From contig JACPOL010000004.1 of assembly GCA_016185065.1 (NCBI GenBank), positions 92,556 to 156,555 of the forward strand: a stretch of 64,000 nt of DNA, written 5' to 3'. Source of the DNA: Chlamydiales bacterium (GTDB lineage Bacteria > Chlamydiota > Chlamydiia > Chlamydiales > Rhabdochlamydiaceae). Each line of letters opens with the position of its first letter. Positions within the stretch are counted from its first letter, which is position 1. The notes under the pieces are model-generated. The model was given only the letters and a program-made list of their open reading frames with translations, searched no databases and was not told where the DNA came from. This document shows, piece after piece, positions 41,084 through 49,822 of the stretch. The translations under genes were made by a program, and so were the position numbers.

Positions 41084-41575
41084 ATGGTATTAAGAGCAGA
41101 AAGTGAACAAAAGATAGTAAGACGCGCAGAATACGAGTATGCATTGCTAGAAGATCAACAACTAGCGATAAACGATCGCGCAATACTAGCACAACGAGGT
41201 CCCCTATCGAGAGAAGAGGGGATACGATATGTACAAGCTGCCGGCCGACAATTTATTCGAGATCGAATTGAAAAAGAACGCCTGTTCACTCCTTTCCGCG
41301 AAAAAGTAGACAGTCTATTCAGGTGCGTGAATGACGTCTTTGATCTCCTGGGTAAAATTTGGATCTTCTCGGCCGTATCTGGTAGCTGCCGACTCGTGCT
41401 AGGGATCATTCAGACTGTCGTGGGGTTTCTCTTGGCTTGCGTTTCCCCAAATGATGAACATAGTAAACTACGATACATCGCATTGAAGTTGCTTTTTGGC
41501 GGATTGAATAACATAGGCACTGGCCCAATGGAGATATTACAGGTCAGAGCTTTCGAGAATTCATTTCGATCTTAA
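41084..41575 (+). CDS. Hydrophobic hypothetical protein, paralogue of preceding gene
   Basis: A 163-residue protein of unknown function. The first 75 residues are polar and highly charged, then comes FSAVSGSCRLVLGIIQTVVGFLLACV, and near the C-terminus LLFGGLNNIGTGPMEILQ, which line up with the hydrophobic and GIENILRGGLEAAQ parts of the preceding protein. The ATG is preceded by AAGGAAC. It ends 4 bases from the convergent pyrophosphorylase gene. Confidence 0.65.
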   Translation: MVLRAESEQKIVRRAEYEYALLEDQQLAINDRAILAQRGPLSREEGIRYVQAAGRQFIRDRIEKERLFTPFREKVDSLFRCVNDVFDLLGKIWIFSAVSGSCRLVLGIIQTVVGFLLACVSPNDEHSKLRYIALKLLFGGLNNIGTGPMEILQVRAFENSFRS

Positions 41576-41579
41576 GGTT

Positions 41580-42944
41580 TTAAGGAAGGATGTACTCCTG
41601 GTCTTGGGGGAGCTCTCTCCCCTTCCATTTCTGGAGCAGGTCGGGAGTGGGGTAGTAGAAGGCTTGATCTAGCTCAAAGAGCCTTGAAGGGGGCTCTCTT
41701 CCTGTAATCTGTTTAATGATATGGCGGTCCTTTTCAAGGAGCGCTCTCTGCACCGTTTCAAAGCTATCGCTTCCTGTCGCATTCTTGAGTGGAGCAAAGA
41801 TCTCCTCTCTGGGATAGACGAGAGATCTAGCGCGTGTGGTGAAGTTTAATACGTCAAAGATAAAACTCTCGCACTTCCATACTTTTACCGTCTCTTGATG
41901 GCCGCCTGTAGAGTTCTCTACCATCACTCTGGTGCTCTTGTTTGCCATATGCCAGGGAAGAAAGAAATGTGGGTTCCTCGCAAGAGATTCGATAAAATCC
42001 ATTGTGAAGCAGAAGAGCCCAGCGTTCGCTATCTTCCAGAGCAGCGATCCATCGGCTGTGACTGCGGCCTTCTCATTTTCTGGAAGCTCTGTGTACTCGA
42101 CTACTTTGAGATGATCTTTTACACTTCCGATTACTCCTACCTTCTCCTCTTTATTGCGTCGCAAAATCCCCTTGATTAACGCCTCGCACTTGGTCCGCAT
42201 CAAGTAGCCCACCCCCTCTGCATCAAACGGGTCGCACAGCGGATTATCTACGGGAATAACATTCACATACTCGATGCCGATCTGCTTCCACTTTGCCCAG
42301 ATTCCAGAATTGAAAAAGTTAGAAAGAGTGCCTCCGTTGCCGTCCGCCCCTTCAGCGAGAAGGCCAGGCGCCTCGAGTACCCAATTTCCCGCGTCATCGA
42401 GGTAGGGAAGGGTCGACTGCAAAAAAAAGGAGCAGTGCTCTTCTCTTAATCCGAATCTCTTATTCCTCTCTAAAAAAGAGAGCGTCTCGTTGTGATTTAG
42501 GGGCGAGGTCATGATGGCAACAGGAAGAGGAGCCCCGCCCTGCTTTGCTGCGGCAGCCGCCTTTTCCAGAAAGAGCTGAAGAAGCCCCTTTTTACTTACA
42601 GGTGTTAAAGGAACAACGCCTTTGGGTAGATTCGAACCGAGTCGCGAGCCATGCCCTCCGGCCAAAATCAGACAGCCGACCTTTCCTTTGGCTAGAAGTT
42701 CTCTTCCTCTCTCCTGATCCTCTTTTGAGCCCGACTGGTCGAATGCTTTTAGGGGTTCTACTTGTGCTGGAATAGTGGGTTTGCGAAAGAGAGCTTCTCT
42801 CTGTCTTTTGAGAAGATGAGCATCATATTTTTTAAGCTGCGCTAAAAAACGCTCCTGCTGCGAGGGAGAGAGCCCCTCGACTCCCATGTAGAGCTGCTTC
42901 TGTCCAAGCGCTGTAAGATATTCCAAAATCAGATCTTTGAGCAT
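41580..42944 (-). CDS. UDP-sugar pyrophosphorylase, UDPGP family (UAP-like)
   Basis: A 454-residue eukaryote-type UTP-hexose-1-phosphate uridylyltransferase (CT715 in C. trachomatis). The nucleotide loop is LILAGGHGSRLGSNLPKGVVPLTP, with AIMTSPLNHNETLSF, GNGGTLSNF, VDNPLCDP and GVIGSVKDHLKVVEYTEL following in family order. By similarity to UAP/AGX it would make UDP-GlcNAc or UDP-Glc; which sugar cannot be told by eye. It is the last gene of waaF-GT9-UAP, overlapping the GT9 gene by 16 bases. Confidence 0.9.
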   Translation of the reverse strand: MLKDLILEYLTALGQKQLYMGVEGLSPSQQERFLAQLKKYDAHLLKRQREALFRKPTIPAQVEPLKAFDQSGSKEDQERGRELLAKGKVGCLILAGGHGSRLGSNLPKGVVPLTPVSKKGLLQLFLEKAAAAAKQGGAPLPVAIMTSPLNHNETLSFLERNKRFGLREEHCSFFLQSTLPYLDDAGNWVLEAPGLLAEGADGNGGTLSNFFNSGIWAKWKQIGIEYVNVIPVDNPLCDPFDAEGVGYLMRTKCEALIKGILRRNKEEKVGVIGSVKDHLKVVEYTELPENEKAAVTADGSLLWKIANAGLFCFTMDFIESLARNPHFFLPWHMANKSTRVMVENSTGGHQETVKVWKCESFIFDVLNFTTRARSLVYPREEIFAPLKNATGSDSFETVQRALLEKDRHIIKQITGREPPSRLFELDQAFYYPTPDLLQKWKGRELPQDQEYILP

Positions 42945-43846
42945 GCAGCGCCCTCGATCTCTTGTACAGATAGGTTACGAAGATCTCCCTCCCTCGCAAT
43001 GAGTGGAGTGTGGGTGAGCTGAGTATTTGGAGAGGCGACATTCTGCTTAAGCACTCCCTGGCGTGGATCGGCCCACAACGAGATGATGTGAAGAGGAAAT
43101 TCAGCGTCGATAAAATAGGAGAGTGAGAGGACGCCGGAATCTGGAACGATGAGCTGTCTGCAGCGATTTTTTATGATTGAGAGCATTTCGAGCAGAGAGG
43201 TCTTGCCGCGTAGATCGATCAGGTCGAAATTTGAAAAATCCATGTTGGCCTCCCGTCCGAATAAGATGATTTTGACATCTCTCCTTAAACTAAGGAGTTC
43301 GATCAATTCCTTCCAGTAGGATAGTGGCCAATTTTTTTCATACCCATACTGGCTACCCGTCTCCGTTTGTGGCTGGATGCCAATATAGATCCTCTCTTTT
43401 TCTAGAGAAAATGAGTTGCATAGGGCATCCCACTCCTCTCTCCATTCTAGTTTGGGGGTGAGCGTGCCAAGTTGCCACTTCAGCCAGTAGGTCGGGTCGG
43501 GCTTCTCTAGAATGAGATCGTACGCTGCGGGACTCTTCCCCACTTTGAGAAGCATCTCTTCAACATTGCATGGCTCTCCTCTCTTCCAATCTGGAATAAC
43601 GAGGAGCTCCACATCTTTTAAAAGCGAAAAACCCTCGGCGAGATCTGGACGTGTGAGAAAGGTGATCTGGGCATCTGGAATCTGCTTGCGTATGCGGAAA
43701 GTAAGAGCGTAGAGACCTAAAGCGATGTCGCCTAACCCGCGGTTCCAGACAATGAGAAAGCGCGTCTGGTTTCTGCTAGCGGCGTGCCTCAGAGTGCGCT
43801 CAAAGGGATTGGGAGCCCATTTGCGCCATATCTTCTTAATTGTCAC
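42929..43846 (-). CDS. Glycosyltransferase family 9-like protein
   Basis: A 305-residue protein resembling ADP-heptose:LPS heptosyltransferases. It has the N-terminal FLIVWNRGLGDIALGLYAL (compare RLPNWVGDLVMATP in the neighbour) and a C-terminal VPDSGVLSLSYFI in the place of the usual DTGxxH. The histidine of that motif is absent here, so activity or donor may differ from WaaC/WaaF. It probably adds a sugar to the lipooligosaccharide core. Its ATG follows the waaF-like stop directly. Confidence 0.75.
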   Translation of the reverse strand: MTIKKIWRKWAPNPFERTLRHAASRNQTRFLIVWNRGLGDIALGLYALTFRIRKQIPDAQITFLTRPDLAEGFSLLKDVELLVIPDWKRGEPCNVEEMLLKVGKSPAAYDLILEKPDPTYWLKWQLGTLTPKLEWREEWDALCNSFSLEKERIYIGIQPQTETGSQYGYEKNWPLSYWKELIELLSLRRDVKIILFGREANMDFSNFDLIDLRGKTSLLEMLSIIKNRCRQLIVPDSGVLSLSYFIDAEFPLHIISLWADPRQGVLKQNVASPNTQLTHTPLIAREGDLRNLSVQEIEGAACSKI

Positions 43847-44914
43847 CTATTTGCCTAGCGAGGTAATAGAAGTTGATTTAGCGAGCTGCTCTAAGATCTT
43901 CTCGGTGACTTCATCCGACTCGATCTTCTTCATGCAGCGGAAATCGATGGGGCATTTGCGCTGGTAGCAGGGAGAGCAGTCGACATGCTTGTGAATCACG
44001 ATGCCCGAACGGTAGGGTCCGGTGACGACTTCACTTGTCGAACCGAAGAGAGCCACTACTGGCACCTCTAAAGCATCTGCAATGTGCATCGGTCCGCTAT
44101 CATTCGTGAGAATAACGTCGCAAACGCTGATGAGAGAAGCGAGCTCGCGCAGCGACGTTAATCCTGCAAGATTGATGATCCGCGGAGGAAGGCCCTGACA
44201 GATCTCTTTAACAAGAGAAGCGTTCGCTTGGTCGCCAAAGTAGATAATGAAGAGATCTTTATCCTGAAGGAGTCTCATCGTCACCTCTCGAAACCTCTCA
44301 GGCAGCCAGCACTTTGCCGAGCCGTAAGTCGCTCCGGGATTAATTCCCACAATGCGGCTGCTTTCGGAGACGCCATGCTGACGGAGCAGCTCCCGGGCTT
44401 GAAAGATCTCTTTCTGGGAGAGGTGCAGATGGGGCGGGGTATTAGAGATTGGAATTCCGAGGGGTTCAAGAAGCATCTTGTATGTGACGACTAGATGCTG
44501 CTCTTCCATGGTTGCAGGGAGGGGGATGCTGTGCGTGAGAAGCAACCTTCTGCCATTTCCAGCATAGCCCAAACGATACTTTACCTTACCTTGCCAGAAC
44601 CACCATGCCGCGGAAAAGGAGTGAGGAAGTAGAATGCCAAGATCATACTTGCCCTTTCTCAGTTTCTCGATCAGGTTTCTTTTGCTAACCCTCCTTCCAA
44701 AGGTATTTCCCTTGCTGAAACAGAAGAGCTCGTTGATCTCGGGGTTCTCCTGCAGAAGTTCGCAGACTGGAGAGCGCGCCATCGCTGTGATATAGGCGTC
44801 GGGATAGGCTTTTCGAAGATCGGTTAAGATCGGCGTCGCCATCACCAGATCACCCACCCAGTTGGGCAAGCGGACGATAATATTCTTGGGCTGAAAATTT
44901 TTGAGAGAGATCAT
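43847..44914 (-). CDS. Lipopolysaccharide heptosyltransferase II-like (WaaF family)
   Basis: A 355-residue GT9 transferase: IIVRLPNWVGDLVMATPILTDLRKAYP at the N-terminus, GINPGATYGSAKCWLPERF in the middle, LTNDSGPMHIADALEVPVVALFG with the donor-site DSGPMH, and a C-terminal cysteine cluster (CSPCYQRKCPID). It would extend the inner core of lipooligosaccharide at the cytoplasmic face. I prefer the ATG at 44914; an in-frame ATG at 44971 adds 19 residues and would place its start ten bases from the divergent ruvC start. Confidence 0.88.
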   Translation of the reverse strand: MISLKNFQPKNIIVRLPNWVGDLVMATPILTDLRKAYPDAYITAMARSPVCELLQENPEINELFCFSKGNTFGRRVSKRNLIEKLRKGKYDLGILLPHSFSAAWWFWQGKVKYRLGYAGNGRRLLLTHSIPLPATMEEQHLVVTYKMLLEPLGIPISNTPPHLHLSQKEIFQARELLRQHGVSESSRIVGINPGATYGSAKCWLPERFREVTMRLLQDKDLFIIYFGDQANASLVKEICQGLPPRIINLAGLTSLRELASLISVCDVILTNDSGPMHIADALEVPVVALFGSTSEVVTGPYRSGIVIHKHVDCSPCYQRKCPIDFRCMKKIESDEVTEKILEQLAKSTSITSLGK

Positions 44915-44980
44915 GAGCCCCAAAATAGCAAGAGTCTTGGATTTTCTGGAAAAACAAAAAAACTTATGCATGATTAAAGC

Positions 44981-45493
44981 ATGAAAGAATCTGAAAGCAG
45001 GGTCATTTTAGGCGTGGATCCCGGCACCCGGATCACGGGGTATGGGCTTATTAACGCCCGTTCCAATAAGTATGAGCCCCTCGATTTTGGGACGATCCGG
45101 CCAGCTCCCAAGCTTCCGATGGCAGAACGCTATCTGGTGATTTTTGAAGGAATTCTCTCCCTGATTGAAAAATACCAGCCCATCGCTATGGCAATAGAGA
45201 CCCAGTTCGTGTATAAAAATGTGCAGAGCGCAATGAAGTTGGGAATGGCAAGGTGCGCTGCGATGCTGGCGGCAGCAAAAATGGGGATACCCGTTTACGA
45301 GTATGCACCAACGAAGGCAAAGCTCGCAGTAGCCGGAAATGGCGGAGCGAGTAAAGGCCAGGTGCAGAAGATGATGCAGCTACTGCTAAATCTCTCTGCC
45401 ATCCCAGAGCCCGAGGATGCAGCCGACGCCCTCTCTCTTGCGGTCTGTCACGCACATACGGAGAAACAAGATGTTAGAATACGTTCGCGGTAA
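44981..45493 (+). CDS. ruvC: Holliday junction resolvase RuvC
   Basis: A 170-residue RuvC nuclease. Acidic residues of the active site are visible in GVDPGTRITGYG (Asp near 12), AIETQF (Glu near 71) and EPEDAADALSLAVCH (two Asp near 144-147). Cleaves Holliday junctions formed by RuvAB. It overlaps ruvA by 23 bases, the order known from Chlamydia (CT502-CT501). Confidence 0.96.
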   Translation: MKESESRVILGVDPGTRITGYGLINARSNKYEPLDFGTIRPAPKLPMAERYLVIFEGILSLIEKYQPIAMAIETQFVYKNVQSAMKLGMARCAAMLAAAKMGIPVYEYAPTKAKLAVAGNGGASKGQVQKMMQLLLNLSAIPEPEDAADALSLAVCHAHTEKQDVRIRSR

Positions 45494-46067
45494 GCTCACA
45501 GGATCAACTCTAGAAAAGGCCACGGTCGAAGTCGGAGGCCTAGGCTACCGCTTCTATATCCCCTTTAGCACCTACGCGAAACTTCCTCCTCAAGGCCAGG
45601 AGGTGCTCCTCTATGTCACAACAATTATCCGTGAAGATAGTCAGAGGCGTTTTGGCTTTCTCTCCATGGGTGAGCGCGACCTCTTTGAAGAGTTCAATCA
45701 GATCTCTGGAATTGGCCCTAAAACCTCTCTCTCTCTGGTTGGACATATGGATATCGCCGATCTACAGCTCGCTGTTTCTCAAAAAAATGCTACTGCTCTC
45801 TGTAAGATCCCAGGCATCGGCAAGAAGACCGCCGAACGCCTAGTTGTAGAACTTAAAGATAGATTAAAAAAACTCTCTCTTCCAAGCGCGCCTACCTCTC
45901 CTTCAGGCAAAAAAAATCTCATGATCGAAGATGCGATTGCGGCTCTAATCAATCTGGGCTATCCAGCACCTCGTGCCGAGCGCGCTGTCAAAACAGTTCT
46001 TGATACAAACGGCGAATCTCTTGAGCTCTCCCAGCTCATCACCCAAGCCCTCAAAATCTCCCGCTGA
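45471..46067 (+). CDS. ruvA: Holliday junction DNA helicase subunit RuvA
   Basis: A 198-residue RuvA starting MLEYVRGKLTG at 45471 (an ATG at 45417 in frame would add 18 residues inside ruvC and is rejected). The OB-fold N-terminal domain has YVTTIIREDSQRRFGF; two helix-hairpin-helix motifs follow, ISGIGPKTSLSL and IPGIGKKTAERLVVELKDRL; the C-terminal UBA-like domain (AIAALINLGYPAPRAERAV) contacts RuvB. ruvB is not adjacent. Confidence 0.97.
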   Translation: MLEYVRGKLTGSTLEKATVEVGGLGYRFYIPFSTYAKLPPQGQEVLLYVTTIIREDSQRRFGFLSMGERDLFEEFNQISGIGPKTSLSLVGHMDIADLQLAVSQKNATALCKIPGIGKKTAERLVVELKDRLKKLSLPSAPTSPSGKKNLMIEDAIAALINLGYPAPRAERAVKTVLDTNGESLELSQLITQALKISR

Positions 46068-46077
46068 ATCTCTTTCT

Positions 46078-46218
46078 TTGACCGAACGAAGAGAGGTCCC
46101 TGGAGTGCGGTGCTCTGCACCGCCTTGGCTTTTTTCGAGCAGGATCGTTAGCCAAATCTTTAAAAATTAAGGCGGTGCAGAGCACCGCACTCCAGGGATT
46201 TCGCTCCGCTCAATCAAA
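46078..46218. repeat. R3 palindromic repeat, full copy (inverted)
   Basis: TTTGACCGAACGAAGAGAGG...GGAGTGCGGTGCTCTGC, a 50-base spacer and the complementary arm ending CCGCTCAATCAAAG. It differs from the 22570 copy in the core (GGTGCTCTGCACC instead of CGCGCTCTGCGCC) with matching changes in both arms. Confidence 0.85.
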
Positions 46219-46303
46219 GAAAATCCGTTTTTCTTTTTATTCAGTTCCTGGAGGTATTTCGCTGAATCGGGTATGATGGACGGAGTTTTTAAGAAAATTT
46301 TTT

Positions 46304-47680
46304 ATGGAATTCGTCCACCGCCACTACCAGATCGATGACACGATAGCCGCTGTTGCCACTCCTCCTGGCGAGGGCGGAGTTGCGATCATCCGCATCTCTG
46401 GAAAAGAGGCGCTCTCCGTTGCAGAGAAGATCTTCTCCGGGCCTGTGAGAAGCTATCAGTCGCACACAGCACACTTTGGTCGCATCCTCGATGAAGAGGG
46501 CCGCACCATCGATGAGGTGCTTCTCCTGCCGATGCTCGGATCCCGCTCTTACACTGGAGAAGACACCGTGGAGATCCACTGCCACGGAGGAAGCCTCATT
46601 ACGCGCAAAGTGCTTCAACGGGTAATTCAAGCAGGCGCACGGCCAGCAGCGGCAGGCGAGTTCACTTTTAAAGCGTTTATGCATGGCAAGCTCGATCTTG
46701 CCCAAGCTGAAGCTGTTCAGAATTTAATCGGCGCGCGGAGCGAGCTTGCACTTCACTTTGCAGAGCAGCAGCTGCAGGGCGCCCTTTCGAAAACAATCTC
46801 CGAGTTTCAAAGGGGCTTAACGGACCTCGCTGCAATTTTAGAAGCGTGGGTCGACTTTCCCGAAGAGGGCCTCGAGTTCGCCTCCATGGAAGAGGTTGTG
46901 GAAATGCTCACGCAGATCCGCGAAAAGATGGAGAGACTCTCTCAGACCTTTTACGATGGCAAGAGGCTCCATGAGGGCCTATCTCTCTGTCTTGCAGGCC
47001 CTCCCAACGCGGGGAAATCCTCTCTGATGAACGCCCTTCTCGGCAAAGAGAGAGCTATCGTCACAGAGATCCCCGGTACAACGCGTGATCTCCTTGAAGC
47101 CGACCTGTCACTTGGCGATCTAAACTTCCGGCTCGTAGATACTGCGGGGATCCGTAAAACCGACGAGCGCATTGAACAGGAGGGCATCGCACGCTCCAGA
47201 CAAGCCATTTTAGATGCCGATCTCGTCCTGCTCGTCTTCGACGCTGCGCAGAGTTTTTCGGATGAAGATAGGGCTCTTCTAGATGCAGCTCAAGGCAAGC
47301 GAGCGCTTATCATCTGGAATAAGATCGATCTTTTGGATGCTGCTCCTGAAATCCAAACTACTCTTCCCTCGATCTGCATCTCAGCAAAAGAGAGAAGGGG
47401 ATTGGAAGAGCTGAAGGAAGAGATCGATAAGCTCATCTGGAAGAGCGGACTCCCTTCAAAAGAGGAGGTGCTGATCACATCGCTCAGGCATAGAGAGGCT
47501 CTTGCCCGAGCTCTTGCCCATCTAGAAACTCTCATTTCAGGCCTGAAAACCGGAATCTCTCCCGAGTTCCTCTCTTCTGACATGCGCGCTGCCTTAAGCG
47601 AACTTGGAACGATTATTGGAACAAATATCACAGAAGATATTCTAAGCGCGATCTTCTCAAAATTTTGTGTAGGGAAATGA
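46304..47680 (+). CDS. mnmE: tRNA modification GTPase MnmE
   Basis: A 458-residue MnmE that, with MnmG, modifies U34 of tRNAs at the wobble base (CT698, thdF). N-terminal formyl-THF-binding domain (DTIAAVATPPGEGGVAIIRISG), then the G domain: GPPNAGKSS at 232-240, IPGTTRD, DTAG, NKID, and the C-terminal CVGK whose cysteine is conserved. The ATG at 46304 is the natural start. It overlaps nth by four bases. Confidence 0.97.
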   Translation: MEFVHRHYQIDDTIAAVATPPGEGGVAIIRISGKEALSVAEKIFSGPVRSYQSHTAHFGRILDEEGRTIDEVLLLPMLGSRSYTGEDTVEIHCHGGSLITRKVLQRVIQAGARPAAAGEFTFKAFMHGKLDLAQAEAVQNLIGARSELALHFAEQQLQGALSKTISEFQRGLTDLAAILEAWVDFPEEGLEFASMEEVVEMLTQIREKMERLSQTFYDGKRLHEGLSLCLAGPPNAGKSSLMNALLGKERAIVTEIPGTTRDLLEADLSLGDLNFRLVDTAGIRKTDERIEQEGIARSRQAILDADLVLLVFDAAQSFSDEDRALLDAAQGKRALIIWNKIDLLDAAPEIQTTLPSICISAKERRGLEELKEEIDKLIWKSGLPSKEEVLITSLRHREALARALAHLETLISGLKTGISPEFLSSDMRAALSELGTIIGTNITEDILSAIFSKFCVGK

Positions 47681-48297
47681 ATAAAAAAGAAAAAGCGCAG
47701 CTAGTTCAGAAAGTTTTAAATAAGCTCTTTCCCCACCCTGAAATTCCACTCTGCCACAGAGACCCGTATACGCTGCTCATCGCTGTGCTTCTTTCCGCTC
47801 AGTGCACAGATGTGCGCGTAAACTTAGTTACGCCCCACCTCTTTGCAAAAGCTTCCACACCGCGAGAGATGGTAAATCTATCTGTCGAAGAGATCGAAGC
47901 GCTCATCCGCCCTTGCGGACTCAGCAAAACCAAAGCAAAAGCGATCCTGCAACTCTCAAAAGATCTTCTCACAAATCACAAAGGAAAAGTTCCTAGCAGC
48001 TTTGAAGAGCTCGAAGCTCTTCCCGGAGTTGGACACAAGACCGCCTCTGTAGTCATGTCACAAGCGTTTGGCCTCCCAGCTTTTCCCGTCGACACGCACA
48101 TTCACCGGTGCGCAAAGCGTTGGGGATTAAGCCGCGCAAAAAATGTGGTGGAAACCGAGCGCGATCTTAAGCGTCTCTTTCCGGAAGAGAGCTGGAATAA
48201 GCTACATCTCCAGATCATCTACTTCGCACGCACTTACTGCCCTGCCCGCGGCCACAAGCCCGACCTCTGCCCCATCTGCTGCCACCTCTCCAAATAA
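47677..48297 (+). CDS. nth: Endonuclease III
   Basis: A 206-residue DNA glycosylase/AP lyase removing oxidised pyrimidines (CT697). Catalytic parts: LLSAQCTD, the helix-hairpin-helix LPGVGHKTASVV with its lysine, and VDTHIHR with the aspartate. The start is the ATG at 47677, overlapping mnmE (ATGA). The C-terminal cysteines read CPARGHKPDLCPICC, spaced 9-2-0, not the 6-2-5 of the E. coli iron-sulphur loop, so cluster binding is uncertain. Confidence 0.94.
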   Translation: MNKKEKAQLVQKVLNKLFPHPEIPLCHRDPYTLLIAVLLSAQCTDVRVNLVTPHLFAKASTPREMVNLSVEEIEALIRPCGLSKTKAKAILQLSKDLLTNHKGKVPSSFEELEALPGVGHKTASVVMSQAFGLPAFPVDTHIHRCAKRWGLSRAKNVVETERDLKRLFPEESWNKLHLQIIYFARTYCPARGHKPDLCPICCHLSK

Positions 48298-48312
48298 GAA
48301 GAAAGCAAAAGA

Positions 48313-48499
48313 ATTTACACAGAGATCACAGAGACACAGAAAGGGAGGAGAAGAAAAGATATTAACAGGATCCGCTTCGCTGGCAGGATCGCCTACGGCG
48401 GCAGGATCTCCGGAATTTCCCTTATCCTGCCGGCGCGGTTAGCGCCGATCCTGCCAGCGAAGCGGATCCTGTTTTTTTCTCCTCTTTCTCTGTGTAAAA
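48313..48499. repeat. Nested palindromes: R5 inside R6
   Basis: Outer arms TTTACACAGAGATCAC...GACACAGAAAG and CTTTCTCTGTGTAAAA (R6), inner arms AACAGGATCCGCTTCGCTGG (48364) and CCAGCGAAGCGGATCCTGTT (to 48473) (R5). R5 alone recurs at 63882-64000 and R6 with a different inside at 55867-56012. Confidence 0.85.
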
Positions 48500-48509
48500 T
48501 CTTAAAATC

Positions 48510-49424
48510 TTATTTCTTAAGGGAGTGGCCGAGGGATTGGCCATAGTGAGCGCGCACCTCAACTTTCCGCTGAGAGGCATCTAGTAGATCTTGATCGAAC
48601 TGGATGCAAGAGGGTTCAAAGAGAAGAATCAGAGAGGAGCCGCCGAATGAGAAGAACCCCTTCTCATCTCCCTTTTGGCAAGGATCGTTTGCAGCGAAAG
48701 TCTGATGGATGGTGCCTACGTAGGTTGCGCCCACTTCGATGTAGAGAATCGTTCCAAAGTTCTTTGTGTGGAAGGGAGTGATTGCCCTCTTATTCTCTGC
48801 CAAAATCTCGATATTCTTCTTCAAGGCAGTGGGATTTACGGAGAAGAGAGGCCCTTTAATTTCACTCGTCTCTTCAGGCACTCCATCGCAGGGAAAGTGG
48901 AAACGGTGGTAGTCGAGGGGACAGAGGCGCGCAATGACAAGAGAGCCTTGAGCATACTTTTGTGCTAGCGTCTCGCTCTGCAAAAGCTTCTCTAGAGAAA
49001 ACTTCTTATTCTTTACGAGAAATCCGTCGGCAAGTGCGATGTTCGGATAAACGAGATAGCGCGCATCTGCAGGCAGCACAGCCACCTCATCTCCTGGAGC
49101 CATTGGCCGCGCTGAGGGTTTCAGTTTACGGATAAAGAAGTCGTTGAAAGAAGAGAAGGAGTCGGTGGGCTCCAAAAACTCCTTCTCATCCACTTTATAC
49201 TTTTCGATGAAGGGACGTATCTTGTAGCGGCTTAAGCGGCTCTTCTGGAAGCTTCCATAGAGGCGGGAGAAGCAGGAGCAGTAGACCGTAGGTATTAAAA
49301 AGAGAAGCGAAAGAAGCTTAGAGATCCAGCCATTTCCATACAGAGTTTCGATGTAGAAGCGTCCGTAGACCTCTTCTCTCTCTTCTCTTTTTGTGAGACG
49401 GTCGATGTAGTGAATTTCAGGCAT
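48510..49424 (-). CDS. psd: Phosphatidylserine decarboxylase proenzyme
   Basis: A 304-residue Psd that makes phosphatidylethanolamine (CT699). N-terminal membrane-associating stretch (WISKLLSLLFLIPTVYCSC), FNDFFIRKLKPSARP, LCPLDYHRFHFPCDG, and the self-cleavage site FGGSS at about 260-264, where the second serine becomes the pyruvoyl group. GGSS in place of the E. coli LGST occurs in other members of this subfamily. Last gene of ank-hypothetical-psd, starting 3 bases after the preceding stop. Confidence 0.93.
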   Translation of the reverse strand: MPEIHYIDRLTKREEREEVYGRFYIETLYGNGWISKLLSLLFLIPTVYCSCFSRLYGSFQKSRLSRYKIRPFIEKYKVDEKEFLEPTDSFSSFNDFFIRKLKPSARPMAPGDEVAVLPADARYLVYPNIALADGFLVKNKKFSLEKLLQSETLAQKYAQGSLVIARLCPLDYHRFHFPCDGVPEETSEIKGPLFSVNPTALKKNIEILAENKRAITPFHTKNFGTILYIEVGATYVGTIHQTFAANDPCQKGDEKGFFSFGGSSLILLFEPSCIQFDQDLLDASQRKVEVRAHYGQSLGHSLKK

Positions 49425-49427
49425 CTG

Positions 49428-49820
49428 TTATGGACGAGCAGGAGTAGTTCTGCCCGCAATTGAAGAAAATAATGCCAACTCTTCCATATATTCGGAAGAG
49501 AACAAATGTTCTAGGTGCCCTTTTTTGATGAGATCTAGAATCTGGCGCGCTGTGTTCACCATTTTTGAAGAGTGCTCTTTGGATTGATCTCCTCTAAAGA
49601 AGCGCTCTTCTTGATCGCGAAAGAGAGCCATCAGCCTCTTTAGCTCCTTCTGCTGATCGAGCTTTTGAAGCGTCGCATCGATGAGATTATCGACCGCCTT
49701 CGACTCATCTTCGCCGATCTGATGCGCCTTCTCCTCGGGCATAACCGCTGCTGGAAGCGGCAGGGCCGGAGAAGACGCCGGAGAAGATGTAGCAAGCAGA
49801 AGAGAGAGGATCCAGGTCAT
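49428..49820 (-). CDS. Small secreted hypothetical protein
   Basis: A 130-residue protein of unknown function. A short hydrophobic N-terminus (MTWILSLLLATSSPASSPA) reads as a signal peptide; the rest is charged and helical (LIDATLQKLDQQKELKRLMALFRDQEERFF). It starts 2 bases after the ankyrin gene's stop and ends 3 bases before psd, so the three genes are one transcript. Confidence 0.7.
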   Translation of the reverse strand: MTWILSLLLATSSPASSPALPLPAAVMPEEKAHQIGEDESKAVDNLIDATLQKLDQQKELKRLMALFRDQEERFFRGDQSKEHSSKMVNTARQILDLIKKGHLEHLFSSEYMEELALFSSIAGRTTPARP

Positions 49821-49822
49821 AT

